Positions 1 to 6,311 are shown, counted from the stretch's first letter. The stretch: 6,771 nucleotides of DNA from JBFHRB01 sp041591915 (GCA_041591915.1 JBFHRB010000183.1:1-6771), one strand, 5' to 3'. A program made the numbers and translations. The notes: generated from the sequence alone by a model not told the origin.

Positions 1-1383
1 CCGGACGGCCCCGACGGTGACCCGATCACCGCACCCGTCGAGGTCAGCGGCTACGTCGAGGCGAGCGCCGACAACCTTTCGACCTTCGCGATGGACGTCG
101 ACACGGCCTCCTACACGCTGGCGCGGAACTACCTCCGCGACGGGTTCCGGCCACCCGCCGGCGCGATGCGCGTCGAGGAGTTCGTCAACTACTTCGACCA
201 GCGGTACGAGGGCCCGGCCGACAGCGCCTTCGCCATCAACATCGACGGCGCGCCGACCCCCTACACCCCGCTCGACGACCGCACCCGCGTCGTGCGCGTG
301 GGCCTGCAGGGCCTCGAGGTCAGCAACGAGGACCGCAAGACCGCCTCGCTGACCTTCGTCATCGACATCTCCGGGTCGATGGCACCCGAGAACCGCCTGC
401 CGCTGGTGAAGCGCTCGCTGCGCCTGCTGGTGAACAACCTCAACGACGACGACCAGGTCGCGATCGTCACCTACGGCAGCAGCGCCAGCCTCCACCTCCG
501 CCCGACCCCGGTGGCCGAGGCCGACACGATCCTCACGGCGATCGACGCGCTGGCCAACGAGGGGTCCACCAACGCCTCCGCCGGCCTGCAGCTCGGGTAC
601 TCGGTCGCGCGCGAGGCCCTTATCCCCGGCGGCATCAACCGGGTCATCCTCGCCTCGGACGGCGTGGCGAACGTCGGCCCGACCGGCCCGGACGAGATCC
701 TGCGCCTGATCCGCGGTGCCATCGACGACGGCATCGAGATGGTGAGCATCGGCGTGGGCATGGGCAGCTTCAACGACGTGCTCCTGGAGCAGCTCGCCAA
801 CGACGGCGACGGCTTCTACGCCTACGTCGACACGCTGCGCGAGGCCGAGCGCCTCTTCGTCGACGGCCTCGTCGGGACGCTGCAGACCATCGCCAAGCAG
901 GCCAAGGTCCAGGTCGAGTGGGACGCTGACGTCGTCGACTCCTACCGGCTGCTCGGCTTCGAGAACCGCGACATCGCCGACGAGGACTTCCGCAACGACG
1001 ACGTCGACGCCGGCGAGATCGGCGCGGGCCACAGCGTCACCGCCCTCTACGAGGTCAACGCGGTCAACGGTCGGTTCACCGGCGACCTCGGCAGGGTCAG
1101 CATCCGCTGGGAGGACCCCGACACCGGAGAGGTGACCGAGATCGCGCGCGCGATCCGGCTCGCCGACCTCGCCGACGACTTCCGCGACGCCGCCCCGACG
1201 TTCCAGCTCACGGCCACGGTCGCAGCGTTCGCGGAGATCCTGCGCGACTCGCCCTTCGTCGCCGGCGTCTCTCCAGGTGTCATCGCGGACGAGGCCGAGC
1301 GCATCCTGGGACTGCTCCCCGACGACGAGGACGTCCGCGAGTTCACCGAGCTCACCGGTCGCGCGGTGCAGGTCCTCGGCTGA
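1..1383 (+). CDS. YfbK-like von Willebrand factor A domain protein (5' partial)
   Basis: The frame is open from the first base, so the N-terminus (probably including a signal or lipoprotein peptide) is outside the window and 460 residues are visible. The ATG at 91 lies inside a conserved block (STFAMDVDTASYTLAR, then RVEEFVNYF), so it is not the real start; this block is typical of the vWF_A N-terminal domain of YfbK-type proteins. The VWA domain follows with a complete MIDAS: DISGS at window residues 122-126, Thr190 in GSTNAS and Asp220 in ASDG, so a divalent metal should bind. The remaining 200 or so residues match the DUF3520-type C-terminal domain by layout. Family members are usually secreted or membrane-attached; the molecular role is poorly known, and the old label 'Ca-activated chloride channel' does not imply a channel. 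The gene ends in TGA and converges on the HPr-kinase-like gene across a strong hairpin. The family call is secure; the function is not. Confidence 0.9.
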   Translation, partial: PDGPDGDPITAPVEVSGYVEASADNLSTFAMDVDTASYTLARNYLRDGFRPPAGAMRVEEFVNYFDQRYEGPADSAFAINIDGAPTPYTPLDDRTRVVRVGLQGLEVSNEDRKTASLTFVIDISGSMAPENRLPLVKRSLRLLVNNLNDDDQVAIVTYGSSASLHLRPTPVAEADTILTAIDALANEGSTNASAGLQLGYSVAREALIPGGINRVILASDGVANVGPTGPDEILRLIRGAIDDGIEMVSIGVGMGSFNDVLLEQLANDGDGFYAYVDTLREAERLFVDGLVGTLQTIAKQAKVQVEWDADVVDSYRLLGFENRDIADEDFRNDDVDAGEIGAGHSVTALYEVNAVNGRFTGDLGRVSIRWEDPDTGEVTEIARAIRLADLADDFRDAAPTFQLTATVAAFAEILRDSPFVAGVSPGVIADEAERILGLLPDDEDVREFTELTGRAVQVLG

Positions 1384-1421
1384 CGTCGGCACGCGCTCGC
1401 TGCCCCTCGAGCGTCTGCCCC

Positions 1422-1451
1422 TCACCGCCCCGCCCCCCGGCGGGGCGGTGA
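1422..1451. terminator. Hairpin terminator between convergent genes
   Basis: A perfect 13-bp inverted repeat has arms TCACCGCCCCGCC (1422-1434) and GGCGGGGCGGTGA (1439-1451) around a CCCC loop. It lies 38 bases after the stop of the VWA gene and 12 bases after the stop of the opposing kinase-like gene. The position and symmetry fit a bidirectional transcription terminator. There is no T-tract on either side, so it is not a canonical intrinsic terminator; U-tract-less hairpins of this kind are common candidates in high-GC actinobacteria. Confidence 0.7.
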
Positions 1452-1463
1452 CGTCGTTGCGGC

Positions 1464-2396
1464 TCAGCCTGGAAGGTGAGGTGCCCGCGCATCATGGAGG
1501 CGTTCCGCCAGCCCGGGCGTGAAGCCCTCGGGGCTCGCGAGCCGCACCTCGATCACGGGAACGTCGCCGGCCAGCGAGGCGGCATGGTCGAGGGCGAGGC
1601 GCTGCTCGCGCTGCCTCAGCCACGACCCGACCCGCAGCCCGCTGAGGACCGCCGTGAACGCCTCGGAGGAGGACAGGCGCCGCACGACCAGCTCGTCGCC
1701 GTCGGCGGTCAGTCGCGGGGCGACGAGCACATCGAGGCGGTGGGCGTCCGCGACCGGCGGGGTCTGAAGCGCGACCCGGCCGTCGACGGTCTCGCGGGTC
1801 TGCAGCGTCGGGGCGTGTGCCGCGATCTCGGCGGCGCGTGGCCGCAGCCGCAACTCGCCGCAGCCGGGGTGCAGCCACCACCCGTCGCCCGACCGTGATG
1901 GCACGAGCCGTGCGGCGTCGTCGCACAGGACCTCCGCCCCGCGCAGGGCCAGCAGCCCCGCGATCGTGGTCTTGCCGGCGTTGCTCGGCCCGGTGGCGGC
2001 GATCGTGGTGCCGCCGAGCACGACCGCGCTGCTGTGGAGGACGAGCTCGCCGCGCAGGCCGAGAAGTGTCGACAGCAGGTGCCCGGTGGCGAGCATCGAG
2101 ATGAGCTCCTCGTCCTGCTCTCCCACCGGACGGACGGTTGCGCGCGCCAGCGAGGCGTCGAGCTCGAAGTCCACGTGGTCGGGGATCCGCAGGACGGCAC
2201 CACCGTCAGGGGTTGCCACGGCCTCGACGAAGACCCGGTCCTGGATGATGCGACGCGCGAGCGGTTCGCCCTCGAGCTCCGGCTGGGTGGTCTCCTCGCC
2301 CAGCACCACCTCGATCTCTGGAGCCCCGGAGCATGGCGCTGCCGGGACGTTCCAGGGCAGCGCCACGGGATGGCCGTAGAGGTCGAAGGTCGGCAC
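1464..2396 (-). CDS. HPr kinase/phosphorylase-like P-loop protein
   Basis: This 310-residue protein resembles the C-terminal catalytic domain of HPr serine kinases. Visible features are a lead-in strand LVLHSSAVVLGG (residues 118-129) with a His at 121, a Walker A loop GPSNAGKTT (136-144), and the paired acidic residues CDD (158-160) at the usual place of the HprK metal/catalytic aspartates, followed by LHPGCGELRLRP. Residues 1-100 are not a recognisable HprK N-terminal domain. True HprK phosphorylates Ser46 of HPr in sugar-PTS control. Stand-alone relatives occur across bacteria, often beside PqqD-like or peptide-maturation genes, and their substrates are mostly unknown. No HPr, PTS, PqqD or precursor-peptide gene is visible here, so the substrate is open. 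The start is GTG at 2396; only 15 more codons are open upstream and none is a better start. The ribosome site is weak (GAG about 6 bases upstream). The fold call is good; kinase activity is inferred. Confidence 0.78.
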   Translation of the reverse strand: MPTFDLYGHPVALPWNVPAAPCSGAPEIEVVLGEETTQPELEGEPLARRIIQDRVFVEAVATPDGGAVLRIPDHVDFELDASLARATVRPVGEQDEELISMLATGHLLSTLLGLRGELVLHSSAVVLGGTTIAATGPSNAGKTTIAGLLALRGAEVLCDDAARLVPSRSGDGWWLHPGCGELRLRPRAAEIAAHAPTLQTRETVDGRVALQTPPVADAHRLDVLVAPRLTADGDELVVRRLSSSEAFTAVLSGLRVGSWLRQREQRLALDHAASLAGDVPVIEVRLASPEGFTPGLAERLHDARAPHLPG

Positions 2397-2523
2397 GATC
2401 GACTCGACGTTGGGGGACGAGCACCGGCCGAGCGTAGGACCTCATGGCTGGCCGGTCACCTGCCGTGGCTCGATGACGTCGACCGAGCCGCAGAGGTCGG
2501 CACGAAGTCCTGCCTGAGTGAAC
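2397..2523. other. Intergenic upstream region of the kinase-like gene, with an inverted repeat
   Basis: This gap of about 130 bases separates the GTG start of the HPr-kinase-like gene from the hairpin beyond the membrane-protein gene. It should contain the promoter of the kinase-like gene on the minus strand, but I see no convincing -35/-10 pair. It does contain an imperfect dyad, GGCTCG (2467-2472) and CGAGCC (2484-2489), with the palindrome GACGTC (2475-2480) almost at its centre. This could be a regulator binding site about 70-90 bases upstream of the start. Chance is also plausible in DNA this GC-rich. Confidence 0.3.
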
Positions 2524-2556
2524 CGACGCCCCGGGGGGACTGCCCCCGGGGCGTCG
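2524..2556 (-). terminator. Strong G/C hairpin downstream of the membrane-protein gene
   Basis: A perfect 14-bp inverted repeat has arms CGACGCCCCGGGGG (2524-2537) and CCCCCGGGGCGTCG (2543-2556) with a 5-base loop GACTG. On the minus strand it lies 14 bases after the stop codon of the 2571-3263 gene, the expected place for that gene's terminator. It has no T-tract. It would also insulate the kinase-like gene, which is transcribed in the same direction. Confidence 0.72.
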
Positions 2557-2570
2557 TGTGGGCGTGGTGC

Positions 2571-3263
2571 TCAACGAGCACCGACGATCGGACGCAACCC
2601 TTCGAAGCGCGCGGGGTGCTCCCACGCCTCGTCGGGCTCGACGATCAGCTCGTACCCGAGTGGTGCCAGCGCGAGGAAGATGCCCGCGGCGCCGATGACG
2701 GAGACCGCAGTCCAGGAGCCGACCTGGCCGACGGCCTGCACGATGGAGGCGATCGCGAACATCCACGCGGTCCACACCGGGGCCGTGCGCGCCTGGGCCA
2801 GCCCGATCGCGATGAGGATGGAACCGATCGGGATGAGGACGCCGCCGGCCAGCAGGAAGGTCATGGCCGGGTTCCCGCTGAGGCTGTCGAACAGGGTGAC
2901 CGCGGCGGCGACGTCGGTGCTCGCCACCTCGTGGGTGGCCAGGAACGCGCCGTTCGTGCCGGCGGTGATGACGAGGCCGACGATGCCGAATGCCGCCCCG
3001 AGCTGGCCGAGCCATGCCCGGTCCTCACGGAGCAGGTGCGCGAGTCCGAGGAAGGCGAAGATGAACAGGGCGACGGTGGCGGTGTAGAGGAACGTGGCAG
3101 CGGTGACACGACCGGCCGCGTCACCCAGCGTCGCCATCTCCTCGGTGGTTCCCGCGCCGATGGGCGGAGCGATGAGATGCGCGATGAGGAGGACCAGCGG
3201 CGCGGTGATCATCGCGATCCCCGCGAAGAGCTTGCGTCGGTGTAGTTCGTCGGTTCGTTCCAT
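2571..3263 (-). CDS. Hypothetical six-helix integral membrane protein
   Basis: I do not recognise this 230-residue protein. It has a short charged N-terminus (MERTDELHRRK) and about six hydrophobic helices at residues 12-34, 51-77, 86-108, 133-156, 162-180 and 184-204. A hydrophilic tail of about 25 residues follows (205-230), rich in Pro, Glu and Arg. The Arg/Lys-rich N-terminus and the even number of helices suggest both ends are cytoplasmic. The overall look resembles small DUF4386- or DUF998-type membrane proteins, but I cannot assign a family. The ATG start at 3263 is well supported by GGGAGG at 3275-3270, six bases upstream. The gene has its own hairpin downstream and diverges from the molybdopterin oxidoreductase gene, so it is probably a single-gene transcription unit. 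It is clearly a real gene; its function is unknown. Confidence 0.85.
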   Translation of the reverse strand: MERTDELHRRKLFAGIAMITAPLVLLIAHLIAPPIGAGTTEEMATLGDAAGRVTAATFLYTATVALFIFAFLGLAHLLREDRAWLGQLGAAFGIVGLVITAGTNGAFLATHEVASTDVAAAVTLFDSLSGNPAMTFLLAGGVLIPIGSILIAIGLAQARTAPVWTAWMFAIASIVQAVGQVGSWTAVSVIGAAGIFLALAPLGYELIVEPDEAWEHPARFEGLRPIVGAR

Positions 3264-3269
3264 GAGATA

Positions 3270-3294
3270 CCTCCCGGGGGGACTCCCCCCTTTT
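3270..3294 (-). promoter_or_regulatory. Ribosome binding site and G6/C6 leader hairpin of the membrane-protein gene
   Basis: On the minus strand the leader reads AAAA, then GGGGGG-AGT-CCCCCC (3290-3276), then directly GGGAGG (3275-3270), six bases and ATG. GGGAGG is a near-ideal Shine-Dalgarno sequence and fixes the start. The 6-bp G/C hairpin with a 3-base loop abuts it, so folding could affect ribosome access. Read on the plus strand, the same element is G6-ACT-C6-TTTT, which looks like a short intrinsic terminator and could stop antisense transcription before it enters the rightward gene. Confidence 0.6.
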
Positions 3295-3299
3295 GATTA
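3294..3299 (-). promoter_or_regulatory. Possible -10 element for the membrane-protein gene
   Basis: The only AT-rich patch in this divergent region is 3291-3300. On the minus strand it contains TAATCA (3299-3294), a fair match to a -10 hexamer. It would place transcription start near the G6/C6 hairpin and give a leader of about 25 bases. I see no good -35 hexamer about 17 bases upstream, so this is tentative. Confidence 0.25.
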
Positions 3300-3421
3300 C
3301 TCGTCGCCGGGTGGGCGGGACAGGGCCACTCGGCCCGCTCACGCGGGCGCGAGCGGGCGGCGGCTCGCGCTGCGTGGCGGTGGGAGTGCGGAGCGTCCGT
3401 GACCGGCGTAGCGTCGGGCGC
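3300..3421. other. Divergent intergenic region
   Basis: This stretch lies between the leader of the leftward membrane-protein gene and the chosen start of the rightward oxidoreductase, and must hold the rightward promoter. It is extremely GC-rich. The only structure I see is an 8-bp hairpin, GCCCGCTC (3333-3340) with GAGCGGGC (3351-3358) around a 10-base loop. I could not identify a convincing promoter hexamer pair. If the oxidoreductase starts at GTG 3374-3386, part of this region is coding. Confidence 0.35.
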
Positions 3422-4501
3422 GTGGAAGGGTCGAGAGCGCCTGCACGCGGCTGGCCGAGTGGCCTGCGGGCACTCGTGCGCGACCCTGGCCCGCGCCTGA
3501 CGAACCTCGCGGTGCTGGGCCTGCTCGCGGCGGCCATCGTCACCGGGGCGCTCAACTTCGCGATCGGGACCGGCTGGGTGGCCTGGCCGACCGTCGCACA
3601 CGGGATCGCCGGGCTCGGACTGGTCGTGCTGGCAGGCGCCAAGCTCCGCATCGTCCGCCGCGGGCTGTCGGTCCACACCACGGCCTCGGCGCTGCCCTCG
3701 GTACTGCTCGGCGTGCTCATCGTGGCCGCGGTCGTCACCGGGGTGCTCCACGCCACGGGCCTCGTCGTTCGCTACGGGCCACTCGACGACATGCAGGTGC
3801 ACGTCGGGGCGGCGTTGCTGTCGGTGCCGCTCGCGGCGTGGCACGTGGTCGCTCGCGAGACCTACCCGCGGACGCGGGACCTGTCGCGCCGCAACCTCGT
3901 CCGATCCGCGGTGCTCATCGGCGCATCCGGCGCGCTGTACGCGGCGATGGAGGGGGCCGCCGCGGCTGCTCGGCTGCGTGGGCGCGACCGGCGAGCAACG
4001 GGCTCCTTCGAGGAGGCGAGTCACCGGCCGGAGGAGATGCCCGCGACGATCTGGCTGTTCGACGAGGCCCCGCCGGAGACCGAGGGGCCGTGGACCGTCG
4101 CGGTCACGAGCCACCGCGACGCGGCCTGGTTCCTCACGGCGGACGACCTCGACGCAGCAGCCGACGGCGTGACGGCCGTCCTCGACTGCACGAGCGGCTG
4201 GTGGTCCGAACAGGACTGGTCCGGGACCTCGCTCGGCCGCCTCGTCCGCGGCATGCCGCCCGACACCCGCAGCGTCGTCGTCAGGTCCGCCACCGGGTAC
4301 GCGCGGCGATTCCCGATCCGCGACCTCGACCGCCTGCTTCTCGCCACCCGCTACGAGGGCCGGGCACTGGCCCGCCGCCACGGCGGCCCCGTGAGGCTCG
4401 TCGCCCCGGGGCGGCGCGGGTTCTGGTGGGTGAAGTGGGTCGACGCGATCCACTTCTCCGACGTGCCGTGGTGGCGCCAGCCGCCCTACCCGCTGACGTG
4501 A
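3422..4501 (+). CDS. Membrane-anchored sulfite-oxidase-type molybdopterin oxidoreductase (b561-like fusion)
   Basis: From the GTG at 3422 the protein has 359 residues. Helices 1-4 lie near residues 28-49, 56-77, 89-110 and 126-143. Histidines at 60, 110, 127 and 141 in or beside helices 2-4 could bind b-type heme, as in cytochrome b561/YedZ-like domains. A cytoplasmic SRRNLV motif (155-160) precedes a fifth hydrophobic segment (161-184), which looks like an internal twin-arginine signal. The C-terminal part (about 205-359) is a sulfite-oxidase/YedY-like molybdopterin domain: VLDCTSGWW has the likely Mo-ligand Cys256, followed by WSGTSLGRLV, LLATRYEGRALARRHGGPVR and GFWWVKWVDAI. It probably passes electrons between membrane and extracellular substrate; the substrate is unknown. 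The frame is open back to 3293, but that stretch is low-complexity Arg/Gly-rich and lies in the divergent promoter region. GTG codons at 3374, 3380 and 3386 are alternative starts, and none has a strong ribosome site. Confidence 0.85.
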   Translation: MEGSRAPARGWPSGLRALVRDPGPRLTNLAVLGLLAAAIVTGALNFAIGTGWVAWPTVAHGIAGLGLVVLAGAKLRIVRRGLSVHTTASALPSVLLGVLIVAAVVTGVLHATGLVVRYGPLDDMQVHVGAALLSVPLAAWHVVARETYPRTRDLSRRNLVRSAVLIGASGALYAAMEGAAAAARLRGRDRRATGSFEEASHRPEEMPATIWLFDEAPPETEGPWTVAVTSHRDAAWFLTADDLDAAADGVTAVLDCTSGWWSEQDWSGTSLGRLVRGMPPDTRSVVVRSATGYARRFPIRDLDRLLLATRYEGRALARRHGGPVRLVAPGRRGFWWVKWVDAIHFSDVPWWRQPPYPLT

Positions 4502-4576
4502 GGCCGCACGTCCCGTTCCCGTCGGCTCGCCGCAGGTCTATCGTCACCGCCGTACCGACTCGGAACAGGGAGCAGC

Positions 4577-5074
4577 ATGGGGCGCGTCGTCGCTGGTGTG
4601 GATGGTTCGGACGGAGGTCGCCGGGCGCTCGAGTTCGCCATCGACGAGGCTCGACGGCGGCAGTCGGCGCTCGAGGTCGTCTACGTCGCCCCGCCGCCGC
4701 GCACCGGCTTCTCCAACTCGCCCGGGATGTCGAGCGAGTACGTCTCCGGCGACGCCATGAAGACGCGGGCCGAACGCGAGACCTCCGAGTTCAAGGACCA
4801 GATGGACCACGCGCGCGAGGCCGCGGAGTCGCTGGTGGGCCGGCTCATCGCGAGCCTGGACCACGATGGCATCACGATCTCCGAGACGGTGCTCGTCGAC
4901 CGGCGTCCGGCGCGCCGCCTGGTCGAGCTCGTCAACTCGGACGGTGATGTCGACATGCTCATCGTCGGGTCACGCGGGCAGGGAGAGCTGACGGGACGCC
5001 TCCTGGGCTCGGTCAGCCAGGCGTGCGTGAGCAACTCGCACGTGCCGGTGACGGTGGTGCCGCCGGGGCCGTGA
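4577..5074 (+). CDS. Universal stress protein (UspA family, ATP-binding type)
   Basis: This single-domain Usp has 165 residues, close to the usual 140-160. The N-terminus MGRVVAGVDGSDGGRRAL carries the conserved first strand, Asp9 and the GS turn. The C-terminus has a perfect G-2x-G-9x-G-S nucleotide motif: Gly131, Gly134, Gly144 and Ser145 in VGSRGQGELTGRLLGSVS. It then ends in HVPVTVVPPGP, the classic last strand. This marks the ATP-binding subclass. Such proteins act in the cytoplasm under stress or growth arrest, usually as dimers; the specific role is unknown. Residues 40-85 form a longer, partly charged insertion (DAMKTRAERETSEFKDQM) that probably extends a helix. The ATG at 4577 is preceded by AGGGAG with a spacing of four bases. 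It lies 75 bases after the oxidoreductase on the same strand, so read-through is possible. Confidence 0.93.
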   Translation: MGRVVAGVDGSDGGRRALEFAIDEARRRQSALEVVYVAPPPRTGFSNSPGMSSEYVSGDAMKTRAERETSEFKDQMDHAREAAESLVGRLIASLDHDGITISETVLVDRRPARRLVELVNSDGDVDMLIVGSRGQGELTGRLLGSVSQACVSNSHVPVTVVPPGP

Positions 5075-5091
5075 GCCCACCGGCCGCCGCT

Positions 5092-5112
5092 GTGCAGAGG
5101 TAGCTGCTGCAC
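5092..5112. other. Small inverted repeat between the stress protein and CapA-like genes
   Basis: Arms GTGCAG (5092-5097) and CTGCAC (5107-5112) enclose a 9-base loop, starting 18 bases after the stress-protein stop codon and 63 bases before the GTG start of the next gene. It could be a weak terminator or a regulator site. The stem is only 6 bp and there is no T-tract, so confidence is low. Confidence 0.25.
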
Positions 5113-5174
5113 CACGACGGTCGCGGAGCCGCGGCCGGACGGGGATGATCGAGGGGCCGGCAGAAGGTCCGCGA

Positions 5175-6311
5175 GTGCGCTCGTCCGTCCGCCTCTTCCT
5201 GTGTGGCGACGTGATGACCGGCCGCGGCATCGACCAGGTGCTGGCGCACCCGGGCGACCCCGAGCTGCGCGAGGCGTACGTCCGGGACGCCCGGACCTAC
5301 GTCGCCCTCGCCGAGCAGGCGAGCGGTCCCGTCCCGCGGCCGGTCGATCCGGCATGGCCGTGGGGCGATGCCCTGCGCGTGCTCGACGCGGCCGGACCGG
5401 ACGTGCGGGTCATCAACCTCGAGACGGCGGTGACCCGCAGCGACGACTTCGCTCGCAAGGGCATCAACTACCGGATGGAGCCGGCCAACCTCGCGTGTGT
5501 GGCCGCCGCGAGGCCGGACATCTGCGTGCTCGCCAACAACCACGTGCTGGACTTCGGGCTGGCGGGCCTGGAGGAGACCCTCGAGGTCCTGGACCGGGCC
5601 GGGATCGGCACCGTGGGTGCCGGCCTCGACGCGGAGGAGGCGTGGCGGCCGGCAGCCCTCCCGCTCCCGGGCGGTGGTCGTCTGCTGGTCGTCGCGGCGG
5701 CCCTGGCGTCGAGCGGCGTGCCCCCCTCCTGGGCGGCCACGGACGACCGCCCGGGCGTCGCTTTCCTCGCGGAGCCCTCCACGGACGCGGCGGCCCAGGT
5801 CGTCGCCCGTGTGCAGGAGGGGGCACGCCCCGGCGACATCGTGCTGGCGTCGATCCACATCGGCGCGAACTGGGGCTACGACGTCGGCCGGGCGGTCCGT
5901 CGCTTCGCGCAGGCGCTCGTCGAGGGCGGGGTGGACGTCGTGCACGGCCACTCCTCCCACCACCCGCGGCCGATCGAGGTCCACCGAGGGAGGCTGATCC
6001 TGTACGGCTGCGGCGATCTCATCAACGACTACGAGGGCATCACCGGGCACGAGGACTACCGCGGCGACCTCCGCCTGCTGTACCTCCCCACGCTCGACGT
6101 CGGGACGGGCGCGCTGACGGACCTGCGGATGGTGGCGCTGCGCTCGGAGCGACTCCGCCTCGTCCGCGCCGGCGAGCACGACACGGGGTGGCTCGCCACC
6201 ACGCTCGACGACCACAGCCGGCCCCTCGGCGTGCGGGTCGGGCTGACCCGGGACGGCGAGCTCGCGGTGAGCTGGCGCGAAGGCGTGCCCGTGCCGCCGG
6301 ACCTGGGCTAG
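5175..6311 (+). CDS. CapA/PgsA-family (PGA_cap) metallophosphatase-like protein
   Basis: This protein of 378 residues has the full motif order of the CapA/PGA_cap family: LFLCGDVMTGRGID (about 7-20), VINLETAV (79-86), NYRMEP (98-103), ANNHVLDFG (120-128), SIHIGANWGY (226-235), HGHSSHHPRPIE (257-268) and YGCGDLINDYEG (277-288). The Asp, Glu, Asn and His residues in these blocks match the metal-site positions of the calcineurin-like fold this family resembles. The founding members act in poly-gamma-glutamate capsule formation with a membrane anchor. This one has no signal peptide or transmembrane helix and no capsule genes nearby, so it is more likely a cytosolic hydrolase-like relative of unknown substrate. 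GTG at 5175 is chosen because AGAAGG lies seven bases upstream and it puts the first motif near the N-terminus. ATG at 5145 would add 10 residues (MIEGPAEGPR). It ends in TAG at 6309-6311, overlapping the opposing gene's stop. Confidence 0.88.
   Translation: MRSSVRLFLCGDVMTGRGIDQVLAHPGDPELREAYVRDARTYVALAEQASGPVPRPVDPAWPWGDALRVLDAAGPDVRVINLETAVTRSDDFARKGINYRMEPANLACVAAARPDICVLANNHVLDFGLAGLEETLEVLDRAGIGTVGAGLDAEEAWRPAALPLPGGGRLLVVAAALASSGVPPSWAATDDRPGVAFLAEPSTDAAAQVVARVQEGARPGDIVLASIHIGANWGYDVGRAVRRFAQALVEGGVDVVHGHSSHHPRPIEVHRGRLILYGCGDLINDYEGITGHEDYRGDLRLLYLPTLDVGTGALTDLRMVALRSERLRLVRAGEHDTGWLATTLDDHSRPLGVRVGLTRDGELAVSWREGVPVPPDLG

Noticed and set aside
91..93. ATG as the start of the VWA protein
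   Set aside because: It falls in the middle of the conserved STFAMDVDTASY block, and the frame is open upstream to the window edge, so the gene starts outside the window.
2034..3245. Open frame of 403 codons on the plus strand
   Set aside because: It crosses two well-supported minus-strand genes and the strong hairpin at 2524-2556. The translation is highly charged and repetitive, typical of a shadow frame.
3293..3421. N-terminal extension of the oxidoreductase back to the ATG at 3293
   Set aside because: The 43 extra residues are Arg/Gly-rich low complexity, and the ATG sits in the AT-rich patch that probably belongs to the divergent promoter. No ribosome site supports it. I kept GTG 3422, with 3374-3386 as alternatives.
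3209..4453. Open frame of 414 codons on the minus strand
   Set aside because: It is antisense to the molybdopterin oxidoreductase and crosses the divergent intergenic region. Its composition is low-complexity and it shows no domain.
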